DNA from: Mariniphaga sp040772505
Lineage (GTDB): Bacteria > Bacteroidota > Bacteroidia > Bacteroidales > Prolixibacteraceae
Length of the DNA stretch: 64,000 bases
Assembly: GCA_040772505.1 (NCBI GenBank)
Contig: JAXGYA010000001.1
Location: 558,001 to 622,000 of the forward strand
Direction: 5' to 3'
Every line of letters starts with the position of its first letter. The first letter of the stretch is position 1. Below the pieces are notes generated by a model that saw only the letters and a program-made list of their open reading frames with translations, had not been told where the DNA came from and ran no database searches. Positions 45,001 through 53,026 of the stretch are shown one piece after another. The position numbers were made by a program, and so were the translations under genes.

Positions 45001-45444
45001 CTTTACATCAACAATAGTTACTTGTTCTTCTTCGTCAAGCGTAAACAACAAATTCTTTAAGCGTTGAAACAACACATCTGTATCCTGATGACTGTACCAC
45101 GAAATATCCCTCACTTGCTTTGGCTTGTTCTCTTCTTTCAGCGCAATTTGCCAAATCTGATGATCTTTAGTTTGATTGGTGTATATAATAAGATGTTCAA
45201 AGTATTGTTTTGTTATTTCAGCTTCAATTCTTTTGCGAACTTGGCTCAATGGTATCTTTCCATTTTTTGTTGGGGAACAGTGAAGAATAACGAAACCTTT
45301 CTTTTCAGCAACACCTTCAAGTTGAAATATATCATCGTTTATGTTCAGTGGTACATTATTCATGAAGTTGTCCCATCCCAGTTCATTGAATAGGTTTTTA
45401 AAATCGAATGACTTGATTAATTCTGAAAATCTCTTTTTCTTCAT
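42079..45444 (-). CDS. Type IIG/Eco57I-like N6-adenine DNA methylase
   Basis: 1121 residues. An N-terminal helical region (about 1-350) precedes a class I SAM methylase with motif I ILDPTCGSGAFLFAALN (about 525-541) and motif IV GNPPYVEY (about 770), the NPPY signature of N6-adenine methylation. A C-terminal target-recognition-like region ends with an acidic tail. It modifies host DNA for self-recognition. It starts 2 bp after the PLD-helicase gene stop, so the two are a pair. No clear PD-(D/E)xK domain was seen at the N-terminus. Confidence 0.88.
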   Translation of the reverse strand: MKKKRFSELIKSFDFKNLFNELGWDNFMNNVPLNINDDIFQLEGVAEKKGFVILHCSPTKNGKIPLSQVRKRIEAEITKQYFEHLIIYTNQTKDHQIWQIALKEENKPKQVRDISWYSHQDTDVLFQRLKNLLFTLDEEEQVTIVDVKKRVSENFAKNTDAVTKKFYTEFKKQHTAFLKFIEGIDDHVSDKENTNKQWYASLMLNRLMFCYFIQKKGFLDQDVHYLGNKLNECKLHVGKDNFYSFYRSFLIELFHDGLGKPREDRGEHPVDLGKVPYLNGGLFDIHELERQFDEIDISDDAFEQLFKFFDQWNWHLDNRFEATGKDINPDVIGYIFEKYINDRASMGAYYTKEDITDYIGKNTIIPFLFDETERNYKKGFDKSGELWTTLRQSGDTYIYEAVKKGVPQEGGLFDDLPDDIKDGFRPDLEKEIVKESTSPHLWEIRNVWNTKAPEDIALPTELYRELIERRKRYAEIKSKIEEGEITQINDFITYNLNIRQFTQDFIENTTDPDFIRHFFRAIKKITILDPTCGSGAFLFAALNILEPLYEGCITRMEQFVAEEKGKHKFFEDILSEINTDEHPNLQYYIFKNIILNNLYGVDIMNEAVEIAKLRLFLKLVATVDVNPRKDNFGLEPLPDIDFNIRAGNTLVGFATEKELLETIQKKELLFAQDKLDEFKEDLSLVSKAYRHFQDAQLVLDQGTNSFRETKAELNRRINELNHKLNVYLATNYGIDAEVQPKKYKQWLSTHQPFHWFAEFYHIVAGNDGFDCIIGNPPYVEYSKVKNQYIIQNYTTENCGNLYAFVIERCFEILNPISRFGMIVPSSSFTTSRMEPLMDCLSYINNWFSFFDFRPGKLFDGVNLRLAICVSSINNIQEKTNYTSTYIRWYSEERELVFPNKTFYNQSNFRNKLAQKISLDIEISILNKLNSVKENIANTLVPQSKHTLYFHDAILYWIRATDFPPSYGDYISSHVKQLPIKSESYLKGVCCIINSSLFYWYWTKISNCRDLTLKDASSFPVNLELLENDKYLFRQHSTLMKDLVSNRVEKIRIQKQTGEVKYLEFYPLKSKPIINKIDLALSKHFGLTAEELDFIINYDIKYRMGKTLFNEEDDEIGEDDEE

Positions 45445-45446
45445 AG

Positions 45447-48400
45447 TTATTTAATTCTTAAGCCCATTGAGCAGATTATTTGAGGTTCTTTCTGCAATGT
45501 TTCATCATCACTAACAAGGCTTAGTTTGTCGTCCTCGCGCAGTGAAACAATTAATCCAGCTAAATCATGATCGTCAATTCCTGTTTTCAACTGTCTGTTT
45601 ATTGTTTCCCTGGCATACTCTCTCAATGGATAGTCGTATATATCTTGAATAGCTTTTTTCAATTCGTCTGTTACCCAAAGTGTACCTGCATTTTTCTCTG
45701 CAAAACTTTCCAAACGCATATAAGCACGATAACGAGCACCGTTTTTCTTACCCAGTTGCCCCCCTATTTTCGATTCAGTCTCTTTTATGTGATCCAGCCC
45801 TGCCTTTACCAATTCGTGATGCTTTTCAAAACGTTCGAGTGCGGGTTCTTCGGGTCCGCATTTCACTGCCTTTAGTATTTCGAATTGCGATTGAGTTACA
45901 ATTTCCTTGTTTTCGTTCACCCAAGCCAGCACATCATTGTCGCTTGATGTTTTTGTGTACACAATCGAACCGTTCAGTGTTTGTGTTTCATCTCCTTGTT
46001 TGGTAGCAAAGATAACATTGGGTAGGTCGGGAATTATTTTGCTCAATTTAGGGTCAGTATCTATTGCATTTTTCCATATCTGAAAAGCATACGATGCTAA
46101 ATCAACCTCAATATCCTCGTCCTCATCCAACAAGTTAGCTTTTTCGTTATACAGATCTTCTAAGTTAATGGGGTCTCCTTCAAAGAAAACCTCATCCGAA
46201 CCAACCGTTTCTGCATTTTCTCTTATTCTCTGTTTCAGTCTTCCACGCAGATTGATAATATTTTCAATGCCATCTTCGGGAAGAAAAGAATAACAGAATA
46301 TTTCGTGGTGCTTTTGTCCTATTCTATCCACACGTCCTGCTCGCTGAATCAATCTGATAATTGCCCAAGGTAAATCGTAGTTCAACACAATGTGAGCATC
46401 TTGCAAGTTCTGCCCCTCACTCAACACATCAGTAGTAATAAGCACCCTTATTTCATCTTCTTTTCGTATATTTTTTTCATTGCTTCGAGGACTAAAGCGA
46501 TAGGCAATTGAAGTGGGGTCATCCATGTCTCCTGTTACGCACTCTATATCCTTCACACCTCTTTTCAACAAAGAGTCGTACACATAGAATGCTGTATCGG
46601 AATACTGAGTAAATATCAGTATTTTCTCTCCTTTGTGTTTTATATTTATTAAATCATCCAATGCATTTAGTTGCCTGTCGTTTGCCTGATTCCAATCTTT
46701 CCCAATTCTCAGTATTTTCTTCAATTGCTTACTATCTTCACGCAAATCTCTTAGCATCTGTTTGTTGAATAGTTCACTTTTTATCCAACTATAATTTGTT
46801 GGTTCTTCTAAAAGAGAATTATAGTATTTTTTAGCTTGAGCCAAATACTCTTCAGGTTCTGTTAGAATCTTGAAGCACTCTTTTTTTACAGATTGCTCAT
46901 CCGATGTGAGTTTAAAACCATTTTCATTGGTATCATCTTCCATTTCTTCAGCATCTCTGTCTGTGTACATAAAATCGTCAATAGAGCCAGGCTTTTGTTT
47001 ACCAATAGGAAAAGGAAGATTATTCTCCATAGCATAGATAAAAACATAATTCCTCAGAACATGTCGGCTAATGGATAATAAAAATGAATATCCACTACTC
47101 TCTAAGCGTTTAAAGAGATTGGTACGGGCAAATCCTATTAAGCGAGTTCCAGCACGACTTAAATTCTCTTTTATCAGATTCTCTTCGGCTGTTGCTATTA
47201 TATCCGAGTTTATATTCTCATAATCCTCTTGTCCTAATCCATAACGAGGAAGAATCAAACCATCAATAATGTCTACAATGGTTTCAGAATAGAGCTGTGC
47301 ATATTGATCAGTTGTGTCGTTTGGATCAAATGTATATTCTACTTTCTTGGGTATTCTATCAGGAAAGTATGAACGGGTCCCATTTGGAAATTCTAAATAT
47401 TTCCTGTTCTTCTCATCATCAAGTACAGCATAATTATTTTTGATAAAGCTACGAGTTCGTCTCACCAAAAACAGACGCATCAACTCTGCCCAATCTTCAG
47501 GGAAAACACTTTTCTCAAATGCAGCAATTGAAGTAACAGGATCCTGATGATTTGCTGAAAACTGAATTTTACCTCCAATACTATCTATGTATCTTTCAGG
47601 GCTAATTCCCAAATTATAAGTTTCGTCAATAAAAAGACGTAGCTGATTACTTAAATCTAAATAGGTCTTATTATATGGGGTAGCTGTTAAGAGTATAACT
47701 CTACTTTCATTCAATTGAATATACTCCTGTATGGCACGATATCTTTTCCCTTCTCTATTCCTGAGATTATGACTCTCATCTATCACTACCAAGCGATAAC
47801 GTCTCTCATCCTTTAATTTTGTTTGTGCTTTTGTAATAGACATTACTTTTCCCCTCAGTTGATATTTATGCCTATAGTCCTCCCACATCGACACCAAGTT
47901 CTTTGGGCATATAATGAGCGTTTCTAAAAAGAAATCATCTTCAAACATTTTTGCCAAAGCTGTGGCTGTATAAGTTTTACCCAACCCAACCACATCGCCT
48001 ATCAACACTCCACCTCTTTTGTAGAGATGATGAGCGGCTACTTGCACAGCACTTTGTTGATAGGGCAACAATATATTATCGAATACTTTGGGAAGTTTAA
48101 ATTCAGAAATTCCAGCTCTTGCTTCTCTTGAGAGGTGATAGGCTATTTTGAGGTACAAATGATAAGGACTAAATAGCTCTTCACTTGCCCAGCTGGTCTC
48201 TATTATTTCTGCCAGTTCGTCTGTTATGTCAATGCTCCATCTATCTTCCCATCTGTCTTGATACCATTTTGAAAGTTTCTTTGCAGCATCACTCTCCACC
48301 ACATCCACATTGAGTTCTCCTTGTCCTGACATTCCAGAGAAGGTAAGGTTTGAGCTACCTACAAAACCAACAATAGGACTATTATAATCATTACGATATG

Positions 48401-48857
48401 CAAGATAGAGTTTAGCATGTAGTCTATGGCGAAGGTATAGTTTGACAACAACCTGCTTTGATCTCAATTGCTTTGCAAGATGCTTTAGGGTTCGTTCGCC
48501 TTCATTAGTTGGGTTACCCAATACTAATTGATCTTTAAACTCTTGTGCAATCTTTTTTGTCAGTTCAACAGCTGTTCTATTGTCTAAGGAGGTATTATCT
48601 CGACCTGAGTTATAATCTTTAATAATGTCCTGTGGCAAACTTTGCATTCCTATTAATACACGACAATGATACTTGTTATCATCATCAATTTCTTCAGGCA
48701 GATAGTCACCCTCAAGTTTGTCAATATAATTTGAAACTTTGTTCCACCCGCGTAAATTGAAGTACCCAATACAAAAATCGGTACGCTTGGAAGTTTCTAA
48801 TGTTTTGGTTAACCCCTCTTCAAGGTGTTTCTCGATGTTATCGTAAATTTCAGGCAT
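45447..48857 (-). CDS. PLD-nuclease-like domain fused to SNF2-type helicase
   Basis: 1136 residues. The N-terminal PLD-like domain has HAKLYLAYR then GSSNLTFSGM (about residues 144-172), one HKD-type half-site. The helicase follows: motif I LIGDVVGLGKTYTATALA (about 285-302), motif II VIDESHNLR (about 360), motif III LLTATPYN, and motif VI IQRAGRVDRIGQKHH (about 838), which place it in SF2/SNF2. A C-terminal helical region follows. It probably translocates on and cuts non-self DNA. First gene of the operon, with the methylase 2 bp downstream. Confidence 0.9.
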   Translation of the reverse strand: MPEIYDNIEKHLEEGLTKTLETSKRTDFCIGYFNLRGWNKVSNYIDKLEGDYLPEEIDDDNKYHCRVLIGMQSLPQDIIKDYNSGRDNTSLDNRTAVELTKKIAQEFKDQLVLGNPTNEGERTLKHLAKQLRSKQVVVKLYLRHRLHAKLYLAYRNDYNSPIVGFVGSSNLTFSGMSGQGELNVDVVESDAAKKLSKWYQDRWEDRWSIDITDELAEIIETSWASEELFSPYHLYLKIAYHLSREARAGISEFKLPKVFDNILLPYQQSAVQVAAHHLYKRGGVLIGDVVGLGKTYTATALAKMFEDDFFLETLIICPKNLVSMWEDYRHKYQLRGKVMSITKAQTKLKDERRYRLVVIDESHNLRNREGKRYRAIQEYIQLNESRVILLTATPYNKTYLDLSNQLRLFIDETYNLGISPERYIDSIGGKIQFSANHQDPVTSIAAFEKSVFPEDWAELMRLFLVRRTRSFIKNNYAVLDDEKNRKYLEFPNGTRSYFPDRIPKKVEYTFDPNDTTDQYAQLYSETIVDIIDGLILPRYGLGQEDYENINSDIIATAEENLIKENLSRAGTRLIGFARTNLFKRLESSGYSFLLSISRHVLRNYVFIYAMENNLPFPIGKQKPGSIDDFMYTDRDAEEMEDDTNENGFKLTSDEQSVKKECFKILTEPEEYLAQAKKYYNSLLEEPTNYSWIKSELFNKQMLRDLREDSKQLKKILRIGKDWNQANDRQLNALDDLINIKHKGEKILIFTQYSDTAFYVYDSLLKRGVKDIECVTGDMDDPTSIAYRFSPRSNEKNIRKEDEIRVLITTDVLSEGQNLQDAHIVLNYDLPWAIIRLIQRAGRVDRIGQKHHEIFCYSFLPEDGIENIINLRGRLKQRIRENAETVGSDEVFFEGDPINLEDLYNEKANLLDEDEDIEVDLASYAFQIWKNAIDTDPKLSKIIPDLPNVIFATKQGDETQTLNGSIVYTKTSSDNDVLAWVNENKEIVTQSQFEILKAVKCGPEEPALERFEKHHELVKAGLDHIKETESKIGGQLGKKNGARYRAYMRLESFAEKNAGTLWVTDELKKAIQDIYDYPLREYARETINRQLKTGIDDHDLAGLIVSLREDDKLSLVSDDETLQKEPQIICSMGLRIK

Positions 48858-48905
48858 ATTATAGTGTATTTCTTTAATAAACAGAAATTAAAGTTTGTTT
48901 CGATA

Positions 48906-48913
48906 CAAATATA
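48906..48913 (-). promoter_or_regulatory. -7 element TATATTTG before the restriction operon
   Basis: On the minus strand TATATTTG fits TAnnTTTG and lies 48 bp upstream of the helicase start. The -33 region is AT-rich without a clear TTTG. It is the best promoter candidate for the whole 13.7-kb operon. Confidence 0.4.
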
Positions 48914-48962
48914 ATATTAATGAAATAAATATGCTGTATATTTGATCAATCTCCTGAATATC

Positions 48963-48982
48963 ATTATTCTTAGAAGAATAAT
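48963..48982. repeat. 9-bp perfect palindrome upstream of the restriction operon
   Basis: Arms attattctt (48963-48971) and aagaataat (48974-48982) with a 2-bp centre. It is about 110 bp upstream of the operon start, between the promoter and an IS remnant. It could be an operator or an IS end. Confidence 0.3.
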
Positions 48983-49000
48983 ACCCATTGTTTTTCAAGT

Positions 49001-49596
49001 ATGATTCCTAGGAATAAAGAGCTTAAACTGATACAGATCTATATGTATATATGTGATTTATACGACCAGGAACTGAAATATTATTGCCAAAAGTACAGCA
49101 ATAATTCTAATCCCGCTTTCACCGATCAGGAAATAATGACTATCTAACTGTTTGCAGGTCATTGTCAAAAGTATTTCCAAATCAAGGACATACATAGCTT
49201 TGCATCAGAATATCTTTCCTCCTGGTTCCCTGAATTGCCTTCATACCAGACTTTTAATCTCAGATTAAACCGTCTTAGTGAGGCTTTCAGGATATTATCC
49301 AAAAGATTGATATCTTCATTCATACCGGTTGATTGTGACAAGGGTATATCCCTTGTCGATTCCCTGCCCGTCATAACTTGCGCAGGTAGGAACAGGAAAG
49401 GCAGCGCAAAAAAGCCTATTATGACTTGTTCTCCACGGCAGTTTCCAAAGTCAGGCAACCCATAGAATCATTCTTCAACTGGCTGAATGAAAAAACAACT
49501 ATTCAAAGAGCGCAAAAAGTAAGATCCACAAAAGGATTACTTATACATACTATGGGAAAAATTGCCATCGCATTCATTGAATTAGTTTTGATTTAA
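49001..49596 (+). pseudogene. IS982-like transposase remnant
   Basis: Reading starts at ATG 49001 (MIPRNKELKLIQIYMYICDLYD) with an in-frame TAA near 49145. It continues as LFAGHCQKYFQIKDIHSF...FPELPSYQTFNLRLNRL, then VDSLPVITCAGRNRKGSAKK. After a frameshift and an apparent internal loss it ends RQPIESFFNWLNEKTTIQRAQKVR...IAFIELVLI. The order matches IS982-type transposases, but the middle catalytic region is missing. It is non-functional debris. Confidence 0.75.
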
Positions 49597-49672
49597 TCTG
49601 ACAGTTAAGGGGAAAAGCATAAATTTGTAATTGCATAAACAAAGAAAGTTCAACCCTTAAAACTGTCAGAAA

Positions 49673-50280
49673 TGAATTCAGAAGCGAAATTAATCAAAAA
49701 CAAGTTAGGACTGCTCAAATTAGCAGAAGAAATCGTAAGATTCAACGAAGTCAATTAGGTAATGTCTCTCAGGCATGCAAGTATTTAGGATACAGCCGAG
49801 ATACTTTCTACCGATACAAGGAACTGTTGGAAACCGGTGGTGAATTAGCTCTCCAGGAGATTAGCAGACGCAAGCCCATCATCAAGAATCGTATTGAACA
49901 GGAGATTGAGAATCGGGTAGTATCATTTGCAACAGATAATCCTGCTTTTGGTCAGGTCCGCGTTTCCAACGAGCTGAAAAAAGAAGGTGTTTTTATATCA
50001 CCATCAGGAGTTCGAAGTATTTGGTTGAGAAATGACCTGGAGACATTCCGCAAGCGATTGAAAGCGCTGGAAGCAAAGGTTGCCCAGGAAGGAATGGTAC
50101 TCACTGAATCTCAGGTTGTGGCTTTGGAGAAGGCCAAAGAGGAAAAAGTAGCCAAAGGTGAAATCGAGACCTGTCATCCCGGTTATCTTGGAGCCCGAGA
50201 TACATATTATGTAGGCAACATCAAAGGCGTGGGACGTATTTATCAGCAGACATTTATTGATACGTACACGAAGGTCGTCC
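49673..50280 (+). pseudogene. IS481-like transposase, frameshifted and truncated
   Basis: ATG at 49673 gives MNSEAKLIKNKLGLLKLAEE. About 23 extra bases (49736-49758) then shift the frame before LGNVSQACKYLGYSRDTFYRYKELLETGGE. The HTH region, ISRRKPIIKN, ARDTYYVGNIKGVGR (Asp of the DDE set) and FIDTYTKV are present. It stops near 50280 at a palindromic module, losing the last catalytic Glu and the C-terminus. A near-perfect inverted pair (tctgacagtt at about 49597, aactgtcaga at about 49663) lies just upstream and may include the terminal repeat. Confidence 0.8.
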
Positions 50281-50284
50281 TCCT

Positions 50285-50437
50285 ACCCCTCGTTTCCGAA
50301 CGAGGGGTTAGTGGTCAATTGTTTGTAACAATAAAACCGGCAACTTTTCTATTATAATACAGTTTTCAACACATAATCGGGCTTATCTTTTTGCGTTGCA
50401 AACGCTAAACCATGGTCCCCTCGTTGCAAACGAGGGG
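50285..50437. repeat. Palindrome-bounded REP/MITE-like module
   Basis: Three related palindromes share the core cgtt...aacg: acccctcgtt/aacgaggggt (50285-50308), gcgttgcaaacgc (50393-50405) and cccctcgtt-gca-aacgagggg (50417-50437). The outer two have almost identical arms with different loops. The module separates the IS481 remnant from the SMUG2 remnant and probably replaced the sequence between them. Confidence 0.7.
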
Positions 50438-50439
50438 GA

Positions 50440-50808
50440 GTGGATGGAGCACGCTCATTTTATGAGCAATTTTATATCAATTCTCCTTTTCCGCTGGCTA
50501 TAGTCCGTCAGGCAAAAGGAGGCAAATGGTTGAATGCCAGCTACTGCGACGACCCTCTTCTTTTTGAAGCCGTGAAAGTGTATATGATTGAAGCTTTGAA
50601 AGAACATATCAGTCTGGGGGTGGATACATCGGAGGTTTATGTGCTGGGAGTAAAAAACGCACAGTTTATTCGGAAGTTAAATAAGGAAGCTAAGCTATTT
50701 GGAAGTTTGAAAGTTCTGGAACACCCAAGATATATCCAGCAATACAAGTTCAAAGAAAAACAGATTTATATCGATAAGTACATTTTAACTTTGAATAGAT
50801 TGCTGTAA
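50440..50808 (+). pseudogene. C-terminal remnant of SMUG2-like uracil-DNA glycosylase
   Basis: About 120 codons remain. FYEQFYINSPFPLAIV, then CDDPLLFEAVKVYMIE, VYVLGVKNAQFIRKLNKE and LKVLEHPRYIQQYKFKEKQIYIDKY match the C-terminal half of SMUG2/DUF4918-type glycosylases, where the HPR(Y/F)I motif corresponds to motif C. The N-terminal half with the catalytic region is missing, cut by the palindromic module at 50437. The GTG at 50440 that opens the frame is probably not a real start. Confidence 0.65.
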
Positions 50809-50861
50809 ATTATCAATTTACAGTTTTGACTTAAAAAAAAGATAGCATACGTTTTGGATGT

Positions 50862-51999
50862 TATACTAAAAACGGGTTAAATATTAATAAATGATTTATA
50901 TATTTACATGAATTAAATACATAATAAGTCATGCTAAAGATTCAGTTTAAGGAACACGATTCGGAGACATTGTTTTCTAATTTTTTAAGGGAAGAACACC
51001 CTAAAACACGTTTGAAAAACTTAGTTATATATTGCAAATCTATTGGAATGAGCCATGGAGAAATTCTTGATTTCTGCCGAATTTCAGGACCAACCCTTGC
51101 TTCATATTTAAAAGAGTTTCAGAGGGGAGGTTTTGAGGCTTTGAGAAAAACAAAATGGAAAGGTCAAGAAAGTGATCTGAATCAATACACCAGCATTATT
51201 GATGATGACTTCAGCAAAAAGCCCCCTAAGTCAGCTGCCGAAGCACAAAGCCGTATAGAGGAACTTACCGGAATAAAACGAAGTCCAACACAAATAAGAA
51301 GTTTCATGAAAGAAAAACTCGGGTACAGATTCCTCAAAGCCGGCAGCCTGCCGGGAAATGGCAAAGACGACGATGATTTAAAAGAGCTCCAAAGGCAAGA
51401 GTTTAAAAAAAGACTCTCGAACCATTACTGGATCAAGCCAGAAAAGGAGAAAAAATAGTGCTTTTTATGGATGCTTCACATTTTATCTTCGCAACGTTTC
51501 TGGGTTATTTGTGGTGTCAGACCAGATGTTTCCTGAAAAGTCATGCAGGGAGGAATCGGTACAATGTACTCGGGGCACTAAATGCAATAACGAAAAAAGT
51601 ATCGATATATACCAACGACACGACATTGGGGGCATATAGCGTGTGTCTGTTCTTAAAACAGATTTACCTGGAATATGAGGGCAAAAGTATAGCTATCATT
51701 TTAGACAATGCAACATATCAAAGGTGTAAATTGGTTCGCAGATATGCCAAAGTACTAGGCATAGAGCTGGTTTTTTTGCATCTTACTCCCCAAACTTAAA
51801 CTTGATCGAACGGTTTTGGAAATATGTAAAAAAGGAGGTTTTATATTCTACTTTTCATGAAAATTACACGACGTTTAAACAAAATATTGACGAATGTATA
51901 AACAATGCTTTTGTAAAGGACAAAGAAAAATTGGAATGCTTATTGAAAACTAATTTTCAATCGTTCAAAAATATTAAAGTATTACCCGTTTAAAGTATA
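50862..51999 (+). mobile_element. IS630-family insertion sequence, 1.14 kb
   Basis: Terminal inverted repeats tatactaaaaacgggt (50862-50877) and acccgtttaaagtata (51984-51999) match at 14 of 16 positions and begin and end with TA, as expected for IS630/Tc1 TA-target elements. The transposase stop lies inside the right repeat. The element interrupts nothing recognisable, since its left flank follows the SMUG2 remnant. The 52000-52123 stretch to the right is AT-rich and probably carries the promoter of the pirin gene. Confidence 0.8.
50931..51993 (+). pseudogene. IS630-family transposase in three frames (two -1 shifts)
   Basis: The first frame (MLKIQFKEHDSETLF onward, 175 codons) contains the HTH region (MSHGEILDFCRISGPTLASYL). 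It ends at TAG 51456 after six A, and the catalytic frame resumes -1 with KIVLFMDASHF (first Asp) and ILDNATYQRC (second Asp). At a T-run (51770-51776) a second -1 shift at T TTT TTG leads into ASYSPNLNLIERFWKYVKKE (catalytic Glu). All three DDE residues survive. It could be frameshift-expressed or decaying; the T-run heptamer fits a slippery site, while the A-run (G AAA AAA) is imperfect. Confidence 0.8.
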
Positions 52000-52123
52000 G
52001 TTGTAAATGGGAATTTAGAAAAGCACACTACCAAAAATGGTTCTATTTGGACTACTAAGAAAATGAGCTGCTAAATAAATCATAACTGTATCAGACTTAT
52101 TATAAATTAAATTTCCACTCATT

Positions 52124-53002
52124 ATGTCAAATATCAAACTGATAATAGAAGAAAGAGCTGCCAGCATAGGTAAGTTTATGGTGGGGCGACTGTTACCGTT
52201 CCGACAAAAAAGAATGGTGGGTCCCTTTATATATATAGATCATATGGGTCCTGTTAAATTAAGTGAGAAGGAGAATTTTGATGTGCCTCCTCATCCACAT
52301 ATTGGACTTTCAACTCTCACTTTTTTATTTGAAGGCAGCATTATGCACCGTGACACTCTTGGAAACGAAGTAGAGATAAAGCCCGGTGCAGTAAACTGGA
52401 TGACAGCAGGAAAAGGAATTGTTCATTCCGAACGAACACCTGAATATTTACGATACTCTCAGATAAATATGCACGGTTTGCAAATATGGGTGGCATTGCC
52501 AAAAGATCTGGAACAAATGGAGCCGGAGTTTTTTCATATTGAGGAAAAACAAATTCCAAGATGGACAGAGGGTGATTTGCAATTTAAACTGGTTGCAGGT
52601 GAAGCCTTTGGCAGAAAATCACCAGTTCCGGTTTATAGCAAACTCTATATGCTTGAAATAAAAAGCAGAACAAAACAATCTCTGAATATTGGCGATCAGC
52701 TATATGGCGAGTCGGGTTTGTATATTCTTGATGGATCCATTGAAAGTGAAGGAAATATTTATGACCCAAAACAACTGCTGGTGGCAAAGGATAGCAAACT
52801 TTGTGAGTTTACAATTCATGCAAATAGCACCATTTATATTTTTGGTGGTGAGCCTTTTCCCGAAAAACGATTTATTGATTGGAACTTTGTTTCATCAAGC
52901 AAAGAACTCATTGAAGAAGCCAAGCAGAAATGGAAGGCACAAGCCTTTCCTAAAATTGAAGGAGACGACACCGAGTTTATCCCTTATCCCACTCGTAAAT
53001 AA
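52124..53002 (+). CDS. Pirin family protein
   Basis: 292 residues. The pirin cupin is clear: GPFIYIDHMGP, PHPHIGLSTLTFLFEGSIMHRDTLG (metal-binding His residues), AGKGIVHSERTP and LQIWVALP. The C-terminal cupin half is present (FGGEPFPEKRFIDWNFV). Pirins bind iron and some are quercetinases that oxidise flavonols or regulate redox. It starts a short operon, 24 bp before a ring-cleaving dioxygenase gene, consistent with quinone or aromatic stress defence. Confidence 0.93.
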   Translation: MSNIKLIIEERAASIGKFMVGRLLPFRQKRMVGPFIYIDHMGPVKLSEKENFDVPPHPHIGLSTLTFLFEGSIMHRDTLGNEVEIKPGAVNWMTAGKGIVHSERTPEYLRYSQINMHGLQIWVALPKDLEQMEPEFFHIEEKQIPRWTEGDLQFKLVAGEAFGRKSPVPVYSKLYMLEIKSRTKQSLNIGDQLYGESGLYILDGSIESEGNIYDPKQLLVAKDSKLCEFTIHANSTIYIFGGEPFPEKRFIDWNFVSSSKELIEEAKQKWKAQAFPKIEGDDTEFIPYPTRK

Positions 53003-53026
53003 CAAGAGAATTTTAAATAAAAGATT

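Noticed and set aside
35115..48857. Complete BREX, DISARM or type I R-M system
   Set aside because: No PglZ, BrxC, DrmA, DrmB or HsdS-like gene was found; only a helicase-methylase pair plus McrBC.
49827..50357. Intact 176-aa gene in the IS481 region
   Set aside because: It is the middle of an IS481 transposase after a frameshift, ending in the palindromic module.
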